Shown: piece after piece, positions 48,813 through 61,640 of the stretch
How positions within the stretch are numbered: the first letter of the stretch is position 1
How the letters are laid out: each line of letters opens with the position of its first letter
Assembly (NCBI GenBank): GCA_013396655.1
Contig: WBMV01006452.1
Location: 698,271 to 762,270, forward strand
Reading direction: 5' to 3'
Length of the DNA stretch: 64,000 nt
From: Campylorhamphus procurvoides
Taxonomy: Eukaryota; Chordata; Aves; Passeriformes; Dendrocolaptidae
The notes under the pieces: model-generated
What the model was told of the DNA's origin: nothing
What the model saw: the letters and a program-made list of their open reading frames with translations, nothing else
The model's database searches: none
Program-made: the position numbers and the translations under genes

Positions 48813-51429
48813 AAACACATACACAAGTGTATCTATATGGATAACAATACATACAATTAAATATATTAAAAAATAATATATATGACCACATGTTTAGCTC
48901 TGGGCCCTGCTGCACTATGGCATGCAAAGGGTTACTGATGTCTACTTTTAGGCAAGACATCTCTAAAAAAGCAAAGAAAGTATATTTAACCCTACAGAAA
49001 TACAGCTCTCTGGGCCTGTGGTAGTTCCTATTAAGATATACAAAGTATCTCAGCAAGGGAAAATTTAACTTACATACAACACATGATTTTAAGTAAAGAA
49101 ATATTGATGGGGCGGGGGGGAACAAGTATTTTTTTAGCTCTAATTTATGGCTGAGCAGCTTCATTTTAGTTACTTCATGGGAATATTTTAAACCAAGCCT
49201 GCATAATATTAAAATAAGTTAAAATGTATGTAAAATTTATGAGAGCATGTCAGGTGCAATGCTTGATAAAGTAAGTTTAATGCTTCAGAATTTTTTTCTT
49301 CAGGCACAGAAAGCTGAATCCTGCAATTCTAGGTTACAGTATAATTTTAGAAACTCTTTTCCATTATACCATTCTTTTATTAATGAGATCCAACCCAATT
49401 TAACAAAAAGAGGTAAATTCCTAAAGAGTTTGTGGAAAGTCCTCAGCAGGTTGAAAGCCAGGAGTGTGTGATAAAAGGGGGTATTCTCCTCCTGTCCCTG
49501 GGATCTCTCCCGTTTTATAAGAACACGGAGGAAATCAATTTGCAGCAAACTTCCCAAGTGTGCCTCTCCAGTGTGGTTTTCCTTCTGGAAATGCTGCCTG
49601 GCCCAGTGAACAAACAAAAGCTTTGGCAGTAGACAGGGGCTGTACATCACTTTGAAAACTCTTCATTTACCAGGGGTGTGTCGTGTTGCTGCATTGTGTG
49701 ACACTCCCAATTATCGTGACACAGCTAAATGACAAAGTACTGTCACCCCACTGAAAATGCAGAGCAGCTCCTTCCCATTTTCCTGCCTGGTCATGGGAGC
49801 AGCGCTGAGCTGGTGCAAACAGGGGCTGGAAGGGCTGCATTCTGCTCTGCTGTATTAAAAATTCAGCTCCTCGGCAATATTAAATCTGAATTTACTTCCA
49901 TCAAACGGAAACTTAGCATATCTCATTCTTCCATTATAAAATATTGACATCAGGAATAGTGAATCCTGAAATGAAGATTACAGATGAAAACTATGTGCTT
50001 GGTAATTGTCATTTTTTTTTCTTTGTTATTATTCCTTTCCTCTGAGGATTGCACAGGCTGTTGCAAACAGTAATGAAGTTAGCATGCAATGCCAATGCAA
50101 AGTGTGCTGCAAAGTTATTCCTTCCCTCATTATGGATGGGGGAAGCAAGGCAGCGGGAGGAGGGTGATTTCCCCAGCCAAACTCGCACACAAGTGGGACA
50201 GCCCTTTGCCTCACGTCTTAATCACCCTCCCTGGCGATGAGACCCTCAGTGCCATCTTGTTTCTGTCTTCTTTTGTTCTGCTATTTCCCTGGGTTGTTTT
50301 AGGTCTTTACTGGGGCTCAGAGCTATTAATATCAATGGCTTTTTTCTTTTTTTTTATTGTCACAAACTAAACAGCCAGTTCACAAATCCTTTCACTCCTG
50401 ACAAATCCACTGCCCTGTCTTGTAATGTTCTCAAATAACCACAGCACTGGAAAATACACTTATAGGCATGGAAATATCCAAGCACTCACTCCTACAGCCC
50501 CTCCTTGATAACACAGTATGAAGAGATCAACACATTGGGCAACCTGCACTAAGGAACCCTTTGGTTCCTGCCCCTCATGGCCTGGGATGGTGTCCATGCC
50601 ATCACCCCCTGACATTCAAACCTAGCCAAGGAACTGGTGTCTCTCTGCAAGGGCACCACTCTGAGAGGTCCCACACAGCACCTGCACATACTCCTGAAGG
50701 CTCCTGCCTGGGGACATTCCCAGTGAGTGTGATAGATACGCCGTGTGACACCGGACACTGCGCCTGTCTCACGTGCTCCCTGTGAAAATCAATCTAAATC
50801 AATAAATTGTCCACCCTCCTCACGCAGTATTTGCAGAGGTTCAAAGACAGCACCAATTATTCTTAAGGCTGAATTGTCAGGCGTCAGATGAGAACATAGA
50901 AGTTGAAGCATTATATTTAGGAACAGATTTATTTGGAGAACCTGAAGAATTTGCTTTGCTATCAACAGGTCTATAAAGAGAGCTTTTAGAGTATATCTGA
51001 TTCCTTGCAAAATAATAGAGGGAAAGTGTTGGGTTGTTTGGTTTTTTCCTTTTCTATTTGCACAATTCAAACATAAGCAGGTAAACTCACACCCAAGCTC
51101 ATTGGCAGCAAAGCTTCTGACCTTGCAGAGCTTTTGGTCCTGACCCTTCCTGCTGAACACATTACCTTTTTCCAAGTGAAGATGCAAGTTCCCCAGGCTT
51201 TACTTAAGTATAAGATAAAAATATCTTTATCTTGCATTCAGGTTCTTGGGTTCAGTCCCAAAACTGAGAGCCCGGCCAGCCTCCAGGCCTACAGCTCCAT
51301 GTGAACCTGGCTGTCCCCACCAAAAGCCCAGCACACAAACACCACAGCTTATTGTAACCACACAAGATGTTCCCAAGTTTGCCAGTTCTCATCCCGGAAT
51401 ACCAACCCCCCTCCCTCAGCACTCCTGAC
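48813..51429. other. non-coding tract, no gene recognised
   Basis: AT-rich just after the CR1 (48820-49260), then mixed. The segment 49660-50030 is unique and motif-dense and might be regulatory. No exon recognised. Confidence 0.55.
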
Positions 51430-52080
51430 AAATCAATATGCATTATTATTACGTGCTCAGATACTACATCAGATTTCTGCTCATGCCAAAATTTCAGCTT
51501 GCTGTTCCCTGGAGTATTTATGCTTGTGTACTGTATTTAACAACAGCCCATTCAAAATGCTCACAGCTCCTAGGAATGAAATGCACATAATTTAGGAATA
51601 GCTGTCTGGCTATTCAGGCATCATGCTGTGTCAAGGGAAAATTAAATCTCTGACTCTCCCCCCCTCTTTTAAAACAAACCTGTACTTTGCATCATATTTT
51701 GGGGAGCTGCATGCAAGTTTCATAAAGAGCAAGTGAGCATGGCTCTTTTTCCTGTTTAATGGCAGTGCCTCCCCATTAATGCTCCAAAATGATACAGTAG
51801 TTTAAAAAACATGCTCTCAGCATGCAGGCATTGTATCACATTAAGAAATCACGATTTTCTAGGCACTGCACAGCATTAATTACACTGAGCATGCTGCAAA
51901 TTTAAATTAAATGATATGCCATGTTCTGTTGTAAATATCAAAATGGATTGCAAGAAACAGCCCCATATTTGCTTCTGATTGGCATTTGTGCACTGAACAG
52001 GATCAGAAAACCTTTGTGATATATAATTTCTTTTTGTTTCAGGCACACCTGATGCAAATGTACTTTTTTATTTTCAGGAG
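51430..52080. promoter_or_regulatory. candidate conserved non-coding element
   Basis: AT-rich unique block with repeated AGCATGC/GCATGCAG-type motifs (51708, 51821, 51890), TAATTA and AATTAAAT cores, an octamer ATGCAAAT at about 52053, and no open frame of note. Ends near a splice-like TTTGTTTCAG at 52041. Enhancer role is inferred from texture. Confidence 0.35.
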
Positions 52081-52744
52081 TACCTAAGAGCACAGTTATG
52101 GGTCAGAACTTGCCTGTACTGAAAAAAACCCCAAACAAACCCTCCTTCAATAATACTAACAATAAAACAAACAAACCAAAAAAGCCCTGTTTGCCTTCAT
52201 TCCCCCCTCCTAACATTATAGAATAAAATTTGTTTCTCTCCCCAGAGCAAATATTTACAATGTAGGGCATGGGGGAGCACTGAGAGGAAAATGGGGACTA
52301 TGAGGGGCTGAATGGGGAGGATCTGATGTTTGCCATGGGGGTTGAGTACCCAGGATGCCATTTAAGGCACTGCTGTGTGGGGTTCAAACCAGCTCAGCAG
52401 GGAGGAGCTGCTCACACAGCCGAGTTTGAGGCCGGAGGGCAGCGAGGGGTGAGCTGGGCTCGGGACTGTCTCAGCTCTGCTCTGGTGAGGGAAGCCAGAT
52501 TTGGGGATTCAGTGACAAAAGGTGAAGAGAATATAAACAATAAGCAGCAGGTCTGTTACTATTTGTATTGTTCTTAGCACGGATATTTTGCAGTTTTGTG
52601 ATATCAGATTGACTTGTCACAATCTCACCAGCCTCTGCCCTTAAACAACTGGACGAGGTGTATTTCTAGAGCAATTTCACATATTTCTATGTGATTAAAT
52701 ACCAAACATTTTACAACTTTGCACATCAGAGAAAGGATGGCATT
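52081..52744. other. non-coding tract, no gene recognised
   Basis: A/C-rich low complexity at 52120-52185, then mixed sequence. Nothing else seen. Confidence 0.55.
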
Positions 52745-52850
52745 TAGTTACTTGTATAGAGAAGGCATTAAAAAAATCCACCTATATTTTCCAGGACTGA
52801 TTTAAGACCTCTTTGAAATGATGAGCACTGGGCTGAGAACCACAAAGTGA
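52745..52850 (+). repeat. direct repeat, copy A
   Basis: Same segment as 53324-53432, about 580 bp downstream. Shared runs include TTGTATAGAGAAGGCATT, TATTTTCCAGG, TTTAAGACCTCT and GAAATGATGAGCACTGGGCT followed by GAGAACC. By eye the copies agree at roughly nine in ten positions outside one small gap. It does not look like CR1 or any element I know. Confidence 0.9.
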
Positions 52851-53323
52851 GTGCCAGTCTGAACAGGCACAAAGGCAGGAGACAGAAAGGAGGAACAGCA
52901 AAAAACGTGGGCAGGGACATGCAGAGCCACCAACAGGTCTTCAAACCCAGGGTCACCATACTCCTTCTAAATTATCTTATCTTTTCTGTTTCTTTTGCTT
53001 TTAGGACTTAACTCCAGTTTTCCTGGCCCATTTTGCTGCAGTCCTTTGTGTACAAGAAGTACAACTCTGGAACAACCAAACAAAAAAAAATAAAAAGAAC
53101 AGCCTGATCTACCCCAGAACAATGAACGGGCATTGAAACCAAGCTGAGGATGCCTCAATCTTGTAAAACCTCTGTCCCTGATCTGAAGAAGAAGAAATTC
53201 CTCTGGAATCTTCCTCAGCTAGTCTGAAATACCCTTCTCCTGGTCAGGTTGTGAAATACTCTTATGAGCTTGCCTGGTAACTAAAGGTTGTCTGAAAGGT
53301 GTCTAACTTTCTTCTGTCTCCAT
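52851..53323. other. non-coding spacer between direct repeats
   Basis: Unique sequence with an A-rich run at 53082-53098. No internal part of a transposon is recognisable between the two copies. Confidence 0.55.
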
Positions 53324-53432
53324 TAGTTATTTGTATAGAGAAGGCATTTAAAACCCCAAAAAAATCCTGTATTTTCCAGGGCTGGTTTAAGACCTCTCTG
53401 AAATGATGAGCACTGGGCTGAGAACCCAGTGA
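53324..53432 (+). repeat. direct repeat, copy B
   Basis: Partner of 52745-52850. It carries a small insertion of AACCCC-type sequence after GGCATTTAAA and a few substitutions. Identity ends within about 10 bp on either side, so the duplicated unit is about 105 bp. Confidence 0.9.
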
Positions 53433-54228
53433 ATTAGGCAGCGGTCCATCAGGTGAGATGGACACCATCACACAATCCCTTTTCATAAGTAGTGTACACC
53501 TGATGAAAATAGGTGTTTGAGCAACTGGCCTTCAGCTCTCTCACCATCTTTCAGTGCTTGCAGAAATAAAAACCCCACAAAGAATCACACGCCAAAGATA
53601 GTTTATGTGCAGCTCAGGAAGCTCTCAGCACTGAATGTGTGTGTGATTTAATAACACAGCTACCCAAAATGACACCTCTAATACTCACTCAGAGGAAGAA
53701 GGCAGAGCAGTGTGGGGCAGAACCACCACACAAGGCATTGTTAAACTACCACGCTGGGTTTTTTTTTTAAATATGCACAATTGTTGGAATTGGGGAATGA
53801 GAATTATTCCTTGACACTCTGATGGAACCATAGAAAGCCCTGTGCTTCCCGTCGCCCCTATGGTGCTGACAGGGAACCACTCACAAATTGTAATAAAAAG
53901 GAAATAGAAATAAATAGTTTAACTACTGGCATCAGGTTCGAATGGTTTTCTGAATCGGAAAGTGCTGCTCGTCTGTCTTCCTTATTTCTACAGTCTGTAA
54001 TGGTGGCTCTCCAGGAGTCAGAGTCAAAGTGAGATAGATTCTACAAGGATCACAGACACTGCACTGGGAAACCAAGTATCAATGGTACATCCAGATTTAT
54101 GGTAGGTGAGGGCAGTAAAGTGAAAGCAAAACTGTTTGCACAGTCTGTATTGTTGCCCATTACTGTGTATTTGCCCTTTTTTCTTGCTTAGCTACGGCTG
54201 AAAGAATGGAAAATTGTACCTTATATAC
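53433..54228. other. non-coding tract, no gene recognised
   Basis: T-run at 53760-53768. No exon or repeat recognised. Confidence 0.55.
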
Positions 54229-54421
54229 AGTATTAGGAGACACTTTCTGATCGTAAGGTCAATCAGACTAGTTTAGCTGCTTGAGGTATTTATGGCACAA
54301 TCACTCAGTGTCTTTAAGGAAAGGTTAGATACATTTATGGGAAAGGTATTTTGCAGAAGCCTTCCTGCTTCAGAGAGGTCTTGGACAAAATGACCCAGGA
54401 GGCCCCTTCCAAGTCTATCAA
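54229..54421 (+). mobile_element. ancient diverged CR1 3' end
   Basis: The string GTATTAGGAGACACTTTCTG, followed by GTAAGGTCAATCAGA, GTGTCTTTAAGGAAAGGTTAGA, CTGCTTCAGAGAGGTCTTGGAC and ATGACCCAGGAGGCCCCTTCCAA, follows the 3' region of older CR1 subfamilies (as found across amniotes) in order and orientation. Divergence is much higher than in the copy at 48383, and the terminal repeat is gone. Confidence 0.72.
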
Positions 54422-57400
54422 ATGTGGTTCCCTGATTGATGCTGTTTCCCCCCAAAGTCTTTTCAAAACACAAAGCACTGTTATAAAATTTAATATGATA
54501 CACTATATAACTTTAACACAATGCCATTTTCTTATAGGAAATGGTTAGCTGGTAGCACAGGAGCCTCGTGCAGAAGGAAGAAAAGTAGAAAAAAAGAAAT
54601 TGCAGTGCAGTTTCTCTGCCAAGGGATATCGACTATAACATTTCCAGTGTGTCCTAGTATGGACCCTCAGCTGTGCAGGGGACACCAAGGCATGGAGGGA
54701 TATAAGTAACCCAGACTATGGTATGTATTTCTCCAGAAAAGCTCAGCAAGGCCTGAGGTAATTTTCTATGCTGTGCAATAAGCACTCCCTCAATGCTGGA
54801 AAGCAAATGGACACCCAGCTCTCCTTGTAAATCACTGCCTGGTGCTGTCATTTGCAGAATGTTTTCTATATTGACTTTTTTTTTCCCCCTTTCAAACCAT
54901 TCACATATTCAAAAGTTAAATTAATGTTAGTGAACTTTTTTTAAAAAACAAACCTACCAGATTCTCTGGGACATTTGGTTGAGATGTTCTGGTCAGCCTC
55001 CACTGCTCTGTACTAAGTTTTAATTTTATGTTCTCACAGGGAAAAAAAAAAATACACAGAACTTTATTGAATTAGACTTTGCTTTCAAAACCATTTTATA
55101 CAAACCTTTATATTTTCACTCCAGCTGATTTAGTTAAAGGACAAACTCCTCTTCCAAAAAACATCTTCTTGGGATAGCCCTGACAGGTAATAACAACATC
55201 CATACCCAGCCACTCCGCAGCCTTTTGAAGTCTCACAAATGTGAGCTGCTCCCTTTTGCAGGGTAGGCTGGGATTAACTCTTTTATTAACCTTCTAACCT
55301 CATCCATGAGAAAGAAAAATAGCCAATCTTTTTTTTTTTTTAACATTTGGAAGCTTGCAGCCTTCTTTACCTAAACATTCATGAGCTCACCCTACAGGCA
55401 GGGGGGAAAAACCCACTGAAAACTCCCTTTCCACGAGGTGCTCCCCAAAGCCCCTGCTGGGCCCTCCCTTTGCGTTGTACTTAGTGTCAAGGTGTGTGTT
55501 TTCACTGGAAGATATTTTCTCTTTACCACAAGGCTTGGGTCTCTCTATTTGAATCATATTGGTGGGAGCAAATAACAACCTTCTCATCCTTTTCAACATG
55601 TTGCATCAATGTATTTTCCTGATTCCTATGTCAAAAAAGTGACTTTTAGCAAAATGACAAATCTGACCTGGCTGCGATGCTGACAGTGCAACAATTGCTC
55701 ATCCTTGGCTCCATCTCTGCATTGCAGTGCACAGAAGACACTCATGTCGGAATAGCTCTTCTCACTGGAGACAAAATGGTAAAAATTAGCCCCAGAGAGT
55801 GACACGAGCAGAAATTTCAAAGGCAGGAAAATTTATCTCCTGCTCTTTGTCTTACAGTATGGTGCACAGCAGTGGTTGGAAGATTTAGCTTCCAAGCATC
55901 CCATCCATATAAATCCTACTGGACAAGAGCTCTCTGGCTTCTTTTTTAGGGCAGTTGAGCTCAGCAGCTGGAATCTTCCTGAGATAAGGATGCAGAAAAA
56001 CTTTCCTGTAGCCTTCAGGTGTTGGTCAAGGGTCAGGATTAGGAAACAGCCAAAGCCAAACAAACCTCTCTCAGCTCCATCTCCTTGGTGCTACAGGAGG
56101 TCACAGCTCTTTGGCACAAGGACTGTGCTTTTGGGCCAGCCCTGTGTCTCCTCTGCTGCAGCTTAGACCATTAACAGCCCTGATGATACAGTCCCTTCGG
56201 GGGTTTCCCCTTTTGAAAGATTTATACTTGGTTTAAATCTAAATCGAAAGCTCCACTTCAGCTTTCAGGAGGCCAGGACACTTAAAAAGCTCCGATGGGA
56301 AGGACAAGTGATGGAGGCAGAATCTCTCCCTTGTAAAGACATTCAAATACCATGTTGATGAGAAGTTTCCAGCTGCTTTGCTGGGTAAATAGATACGCCA
56401 CAGTTCTAATGTGGAGGGATGCCCTTCACACCATTTGGTAGAGGAAAGAGGTGATGGGAAGGGTAAGAGGCACCAAAATTAAAAAAAAAACCAGGATCCA
56501 ACTGAATGTTTTCCCTTCTTTGATCTTTGAAAATGGGAAAACCCATTCAGGATCAGGAATTTCCAGGCTGGGGCTGCATGCACCATTAATTGTGCCATGA
56601 AGCAGAGCTGGTTTGCTGTTGTTGCCTTCTCCAACAAAAGCTGTTCCTATGAGCTCTTTGGGACTCAGCAACTCCATTTCCCACTTTTCACTTAATACTT
56701 TAATGATTGTACATAAATAATAGCAGTGATAATCATAACAATACCTGGCTTGCCATTATGTTGTACTCAGTCTTTGTGATGCCTCTCTCCCAATAAAAAT
56801 CTGTGTATTAAATACTTTAATTGAAACTCTTAATAAAACAGAGATATTTTCACTTGTGCAGTTATATTCACATAATGATCACAAAGCACTTTACAGAATC
56901 AAATAAAAGTAGCCAGTCTGATCCTTCTATAGAAGATTTTGTACATCTGAATTGTGTTTTAACAAATCTGCTCTATAGACAATTGTCAAACATACCGTAT
57001 TTTGGGGCTCGGCAGCATCCAAAAAGCTTGGGTTTGTCCTTCAGATTGTTCTGAAAGTCTGTAATGCCACCACAAATGACACGAGAGGGACTGGACAGTC
57101 ACACCAACCAGACAAGAGCAGGCTGTGAACATTTGTGCCTCGTTATCAAAAGCCCTGGTTCAGAAGGAAAATAGAAAAGGTTAGAATTTTTCTGTTTTAT
57201 GAAAAAAGCCATGGAATTCTTATGTGCCATGGAGCTGAGTACTGAGCAGCCTCCATGGAGTCACTGAGAGAGGGCAAGGCAAAACCTGGCACTGCAAATT
57301 CCAGCACTAAATGGTGCCTCCCGAGGCCTGGGAGGGGTCTCAAGCTTTGGGCCGTGTAATAGGTAGTTGTGGAGCTGTGAGATGGTGAAGAGCTTTGTTC

Positions 57401-57439
57401 CCTCTTGTGTAATTGATAAATTACCATTGTTAGTACTAA
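54422..57439. other. non-coding tract, no gene recognised
   Basis: AT-rich runs at 54880-55060 and a T-run at 55329-55340. The segment 56690-57070 is unique and AT-rich with AAAGCACTTTACAGAAT and TTATCTAT-like strings, and may be regulatory. No coding exon recognised. Confidence 0.5.
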
Positions 57440-57889
57440 ACAATACTACTGAGCACAGAATGGAAACACGCTAATGCTTTATCCATCTCGAGCAATTCTG
57501 CTCCTGTGCTCATACTGTTCTTAAATGTGCTAGATATTTGTTTGATGAAACAATAAGTTTTAGAAAAGAGAAAAATAAGAACTTTAAAGATAATAAAAAC
57601 CTTGACTGCATACTTTACGACAGGCAGCTGTGAATAAGCTTCAGTACTCTTTTATTTTTAACATTCCAGATATGTAATTTAATGCAGGTCTAATGACAGT
57701 CTCGAACATACGGCTTTAATCGAAATTGTTCAAGCTCTGTTCTGTGACAAGGGCTCACAAGCTACCAGCAGGGTTGTCCATTTTCCCCATTTCTGTAGGG
57801 AAAAGAAAAGGGAGGGGAGGGGGACACTCTTGAACTTATGTTGCTATTGATGTGTAATATACAATAAAAAAACAGTTAAATTTCAATTA
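57440..57889. promoter_or_regulatory. candidate conserved non-coding element
   Basis: Unique AT-rich sequence with retained CpGs (CTCGAGC at 57488, TCTCGAACATACGG at 57701-57714, TTTAATCGAAATTG at 57715-57728) and many ATTA/TAAT cores. It is immediately downstream of the minus-strand exon candidate and could be its 3' flank or an enhancer. Confidence 0.35.
57798..57823 (+). other. possible G-quadruplex motif
   Basis: G-runs of 3, 3, 4 and 5 with loops of 9, 1 and 1 nt on the plus strand. Confidence 0.45.
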
Positions 57890-58266
57890 CCCACAGGTAA
57901 TTATAATTTTATTGTTTGACTGTACTATGGGGATTTTTGTAATTCCCAAGACTAATAATTTTCTATAATTTTACAGGTTGTCAAATAAACTATTAAAGAT
58001 TATCTTTGAAAAGGATTCTGCAATTGTAAGGACATATCATACTGTTCCTGTACATTATTAGTAATTAGAGATCCCTGGATAGTGAAATATCTGCACTATA
58101 TGCTAGCTGCTGGATACCATATTTTCTCACAGCCTCCTGTAATCTTGAACCAAAGCTTTCAAACTTCTCAGCCATTGTCGCCTGAGTCACGTCCAAACTT
58201 TTATTAATATTCACTGAGCACTCATTAAGCAATTCTGGTGTGTTCGATACGTTCAATCTGTGCTTC
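57890..58266 (-). other. candidate terminal exon of an unknown minus-strand gene
   Basis: On the minus strand a good acceptor (CCTTTGCTTTTCCCCATCAG, ending at 58267) opens a frame of about 66 codons to a TAA at 58065. The AATAAA signal lies at 57913-57908, about 150 bp after the stop, and a T-rich stretch follows. The predicted tail includes TPELLNECSVNINKSLDV and MAEKFESFGSRLQEAV, which look like amphipathic helix. I do not recognise the protein. The frame stays open upstream of the acceptor to 58847 (260 codons in all), the longest in the window. It may instead be a conserved non-coding element with a chance frame. No partner exon with a matching phase was found. Confidence 0.27.
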
Positions 58267-60184
58267 CTGATGGGGAAAAGCAAAGGCTCCCAGGCCCATC
58301 CTGCAGTAGTGGAAATAAACACAAAAGGAGCAATTCTGAACTCTGTCCCCTGATGAGGATAGGGGGAAGAAGCAACGTTTATAGCAGCACAAAAGATCTG
58401 AATCTGTCCTGAATGCCTTTGGACAATGATGTGGTTTGCACAACAAGATGGAATTGTGCTCCGTGATTTTACCCTAAAAATATGCATAGATGTAAATATG
58501 TTTGGGGTCAGCATCGGTGGAACGCAAGGAGGGGGAATGGGATGGGCAGAGTATCCTGTCCCCAAGAAGCAAGAGATTTGGGGTATTCCCACATCCTCAT
58601 CAGTGAGTCCCCCCAGATTCACTGTCCCTCCAGGCCACTTTCTCACCCAGTCTAGAGCTCGACACCCACACAGCTCAGGCGAGCAGGTTTGCTGGCAGAA
58701 GCCAAAGGCCACTAGAGCAGCATGTGCTGGGTGACACCTTCTTTCATCTGCATGGGCAGTGTCTGGGGAGATACCCACAGCCTTACAGGGGTGTGATCCT
58801 AAGGAGGACCAGAGGAGGGATGGGCTGAGGGGAAAAGCAGACCCCAAAATGTTGCACAGAGCATCTGGGCACAGGCTGTGAGGGCACAGAGTGTGAAACC
58901 ATGTGAGGGATTAGCAGCTGTAGAGACTGCTACTATCTCGCCTGCAGAGCCATCAAAGGCACCATTCTTAGCTGGCAAGCATTTCTTTATTGCAGCTGCC
59001 CCAGGAGATAGTCATTATTTGTTTTATTGGCCTCTTGGATTGCCATGTGGTGGAGGCTCTGTGTGGAGGGAAACTTCAATGCACTAAGGTTTTGTATTAG
59101 GCTGAAATTGGGGTTTGGGATGTGAAGACTTCCACACCCCCACCTTTACTGGGGTTTGCTCTTCCCCAGCCTGGTGGGACACCAAGAAAGAGCATCTCAC
59201 AGCACTGGACACATCTGCAGGGAGGGGTTTGCCTTCCTCCTGGTGCCAGGAACCCTCCATGGCAGCTGTGAGGGCTCTGGTGAGGGATTTCCCTCACACC
59301 AGGGAGCGGAGGGAGGATTGTGTTGGTTTTATGGCAGTGCTGAGCTGGTGGAGCAGTATAAAGATACGGGAGCACAGGGAAGGATTAAGGCCAATGGACT
59401 GCAGCCTTCCTCCAGAGACAGCTTTGCTCCAACCAAATGTATTCCATCTCAGGAGTCAGTACAGACAAACACACTGAGCTCTCTTTCCCAAGATCTCCTT
59501 GTCTTGCTATCCTGTGCTCATCTCCCACCTATGGGAAGGTGTGGGAAGAAGGATAGCTGATAATTTGGAGAGCTCCTCCATCAGTGGCATTTCCTGCTCC
59601 TGGTGGCTTCTCTGCCTCCTCACCCATCTCAATGAGACCGAGCCCATTGCTCCAGATGATTGGCATTTATAATAAAAAGAGAAGAGAAAATCCAAAGCCC
59701 AGAGAGAAGGCTCAGTGTTGCTGGATAACAGATGATACCATATACAAATACACAGCCCTCTTTCCCCTTCATTTTGGTCTGTGTTTTCCCTGCTTGACGC
59801 ATTCCTTCCTGCAAGTAGAACACGTTCTGACAATTGAATAGTGAAAGCAATTAGAAACAGAATTAATTGATAAAATTAAAGCCCTGCTTTCCTTATGTTT
59901 GTCATATGACTACAAATATTGTCACTCCCATTAATATTAATTAATATAATTATCAATGTTTCTAATCCCTACACATTTTGTTGAAAAGTTACTCTTAGCT
60001 CAAGAATATAATTGTTAAGTCGTGGAAATGTTAAGTAGCAGCTAAGCAAGTCCAAAGAATTAATAGCAAACTGTAGTTTATCCAGGGATTAGACTTTTAG
60101 CAATACATAATCACCTCTTCATGTGTTCATCCACGTAAAATACCTTCCATCCCTCACCACACTTCTGCCTACTTGTCCTTTCAG
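58267..60184. other. non-coding tract, no gene recognised
   Basis: The upstream part (to 58847) is covered by the long minus-strand open frame, whose composition there (Pro, Cys, Ser, His-rich) does not look like a folded domain. The rest is mixed, then AT-rich from 59840 to 60060. Confidence 0.5.
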
Positions 60185-60265
60185 TGCATAGTTTTCAAGA
60201 ATTAAACAACAGAAAAAAGAAGATAGAAAGTAAATATTCTTTGCAGTTGCACGGTTTTCTTCAAG
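60185..60265 (+). other. possible 81-bp exon
   Basis: Acceptor CTGCCTACTTGTCCTTTCAG ends at 60184 and a consensus donor TTCAAG|GTAAGTCAG is at 60266. Length is a multiple of three. One frame is open throughout and reads SFQELNNRKKKIESKYSLQL in its middle; the others stop early. The splice sites are among the best in the window. Still, no adjoining exon with matching phase was found. Confidence 0.27.
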
Positions 60266-61640
60266 GTAAGTCAGTGCACTAAGAGTTATGTGCCCTCAGC
60301 TGAAAGCAATGTCAAGGTCAATTATCTCACGCTGAAAGCCCTAATGCAAGATACTTTTGTGATCAGAATAATATATGTAACATTGCCAAGCCTTTGTTTT
60401 GCTGCTGAGGGAAGCAACTGCACTCTCTCTAGGCTTCCTGGCGTGCTGTCCCTCGGTTTGGAATGTCACAGATCACTCCAGTAACTAAAGCACTGCCTTG
60501 TGCTGCCACCTGAGCAGGCTCTCCTGGCTGTGGGGCAGAGCCTTCCCCTGCACCTGCCCCATTCCCTGATGGACAGGCAGCACTCCCTGCCTCCAGCAGC
60601 AGTGCAGTTCTAGGTGCAGCATTAATCAGCCCTTTTGGAAAACAGCCAAAGTGCTTTAAAGGCCTTTGTCGTAGGTTGGAGGGGGGAGGTTTCTGCTAGA
60701 AGAGAATAATGTAATCATTTTGCTATTAATTTTTAATTGTATGTTGCTATGCTTTATTACCAATCTCTGCTGATTTTCCTGAGAGAAATGGGGATGCTGT
60801 GCAAGCGGTATCTGTTAGGAGCAGTGCTGGGCCACACTGGAAGAGAAGTGACAGAAAAAAGCTGTTCTTTAAAGTTATTGCAGTCACCTGCTGCTGTCTG
60901 TTCCTACAAGGTATCACATTAAGTACTTATAAAATGTATGAGCTTAAGAAGATTCATGGAGAAGTGCCACAGCTTTCCCTGTTGTCAGGTGTTTTGCTTT
61001 GCTTGTTTTTGTTGGGTTTTGTTTCTTTCCCTTTTTTAATGGGCACCCTTTGCAAGGAAAAGTGACTTCTGAGAAATCTTTTGCAAGCAAACCAAACTCA
61101 GTGCCATGGGTGAAATCAGCAGCAAGAGTAGGAAACACTTACACATGAATTCTTCTTGGAAGACAATCACTATCAAAAATGCTAAGAGTCAGGCCACTGA
61201 TAGATATTGGTAGGGAAATGATTGTATCACTCACTTGCATCCTTCATTTCATCGAAGAGAAAGCTGGCCATGAGGAGACAGGAAATCTTTAATCTCCAGT
61301 TCTTCAAATATCTGGTTCTTATCGCCCCGCACTGAACACGAGCGACACAAAACCCCAGTGATGTGTCCTCCACTTCATAAAGCAATTCCAAACAAAGCAC
61401 AGGCAGCTCTCCAGTGAGATGGATTAACCACCACAAAATCCTACATGGGAGCAAGGCTGCAAAGCACTTCGAAAAAGGCAGCAGGGCTGGAAAGTTGGGA
61501 AGAAGAAATCAATTAGATTAAAAAAAGTATGTAGAAAAGTCTGCACTTGGCCACTGATCTAAGTGGCAGGAGGAGGGTTCGAAGGGCCCTTCATCTGCTC
61601 ACCCCAATATCTGATATTACCCTTTGCCAGGAAAAATCAT
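60266..61640. other. non-coding tract, no gene recognised
   Basis: Mixed sequence, GC-richer at 60480-60620. No exon or repeat recognised. Confidence 0.55.
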
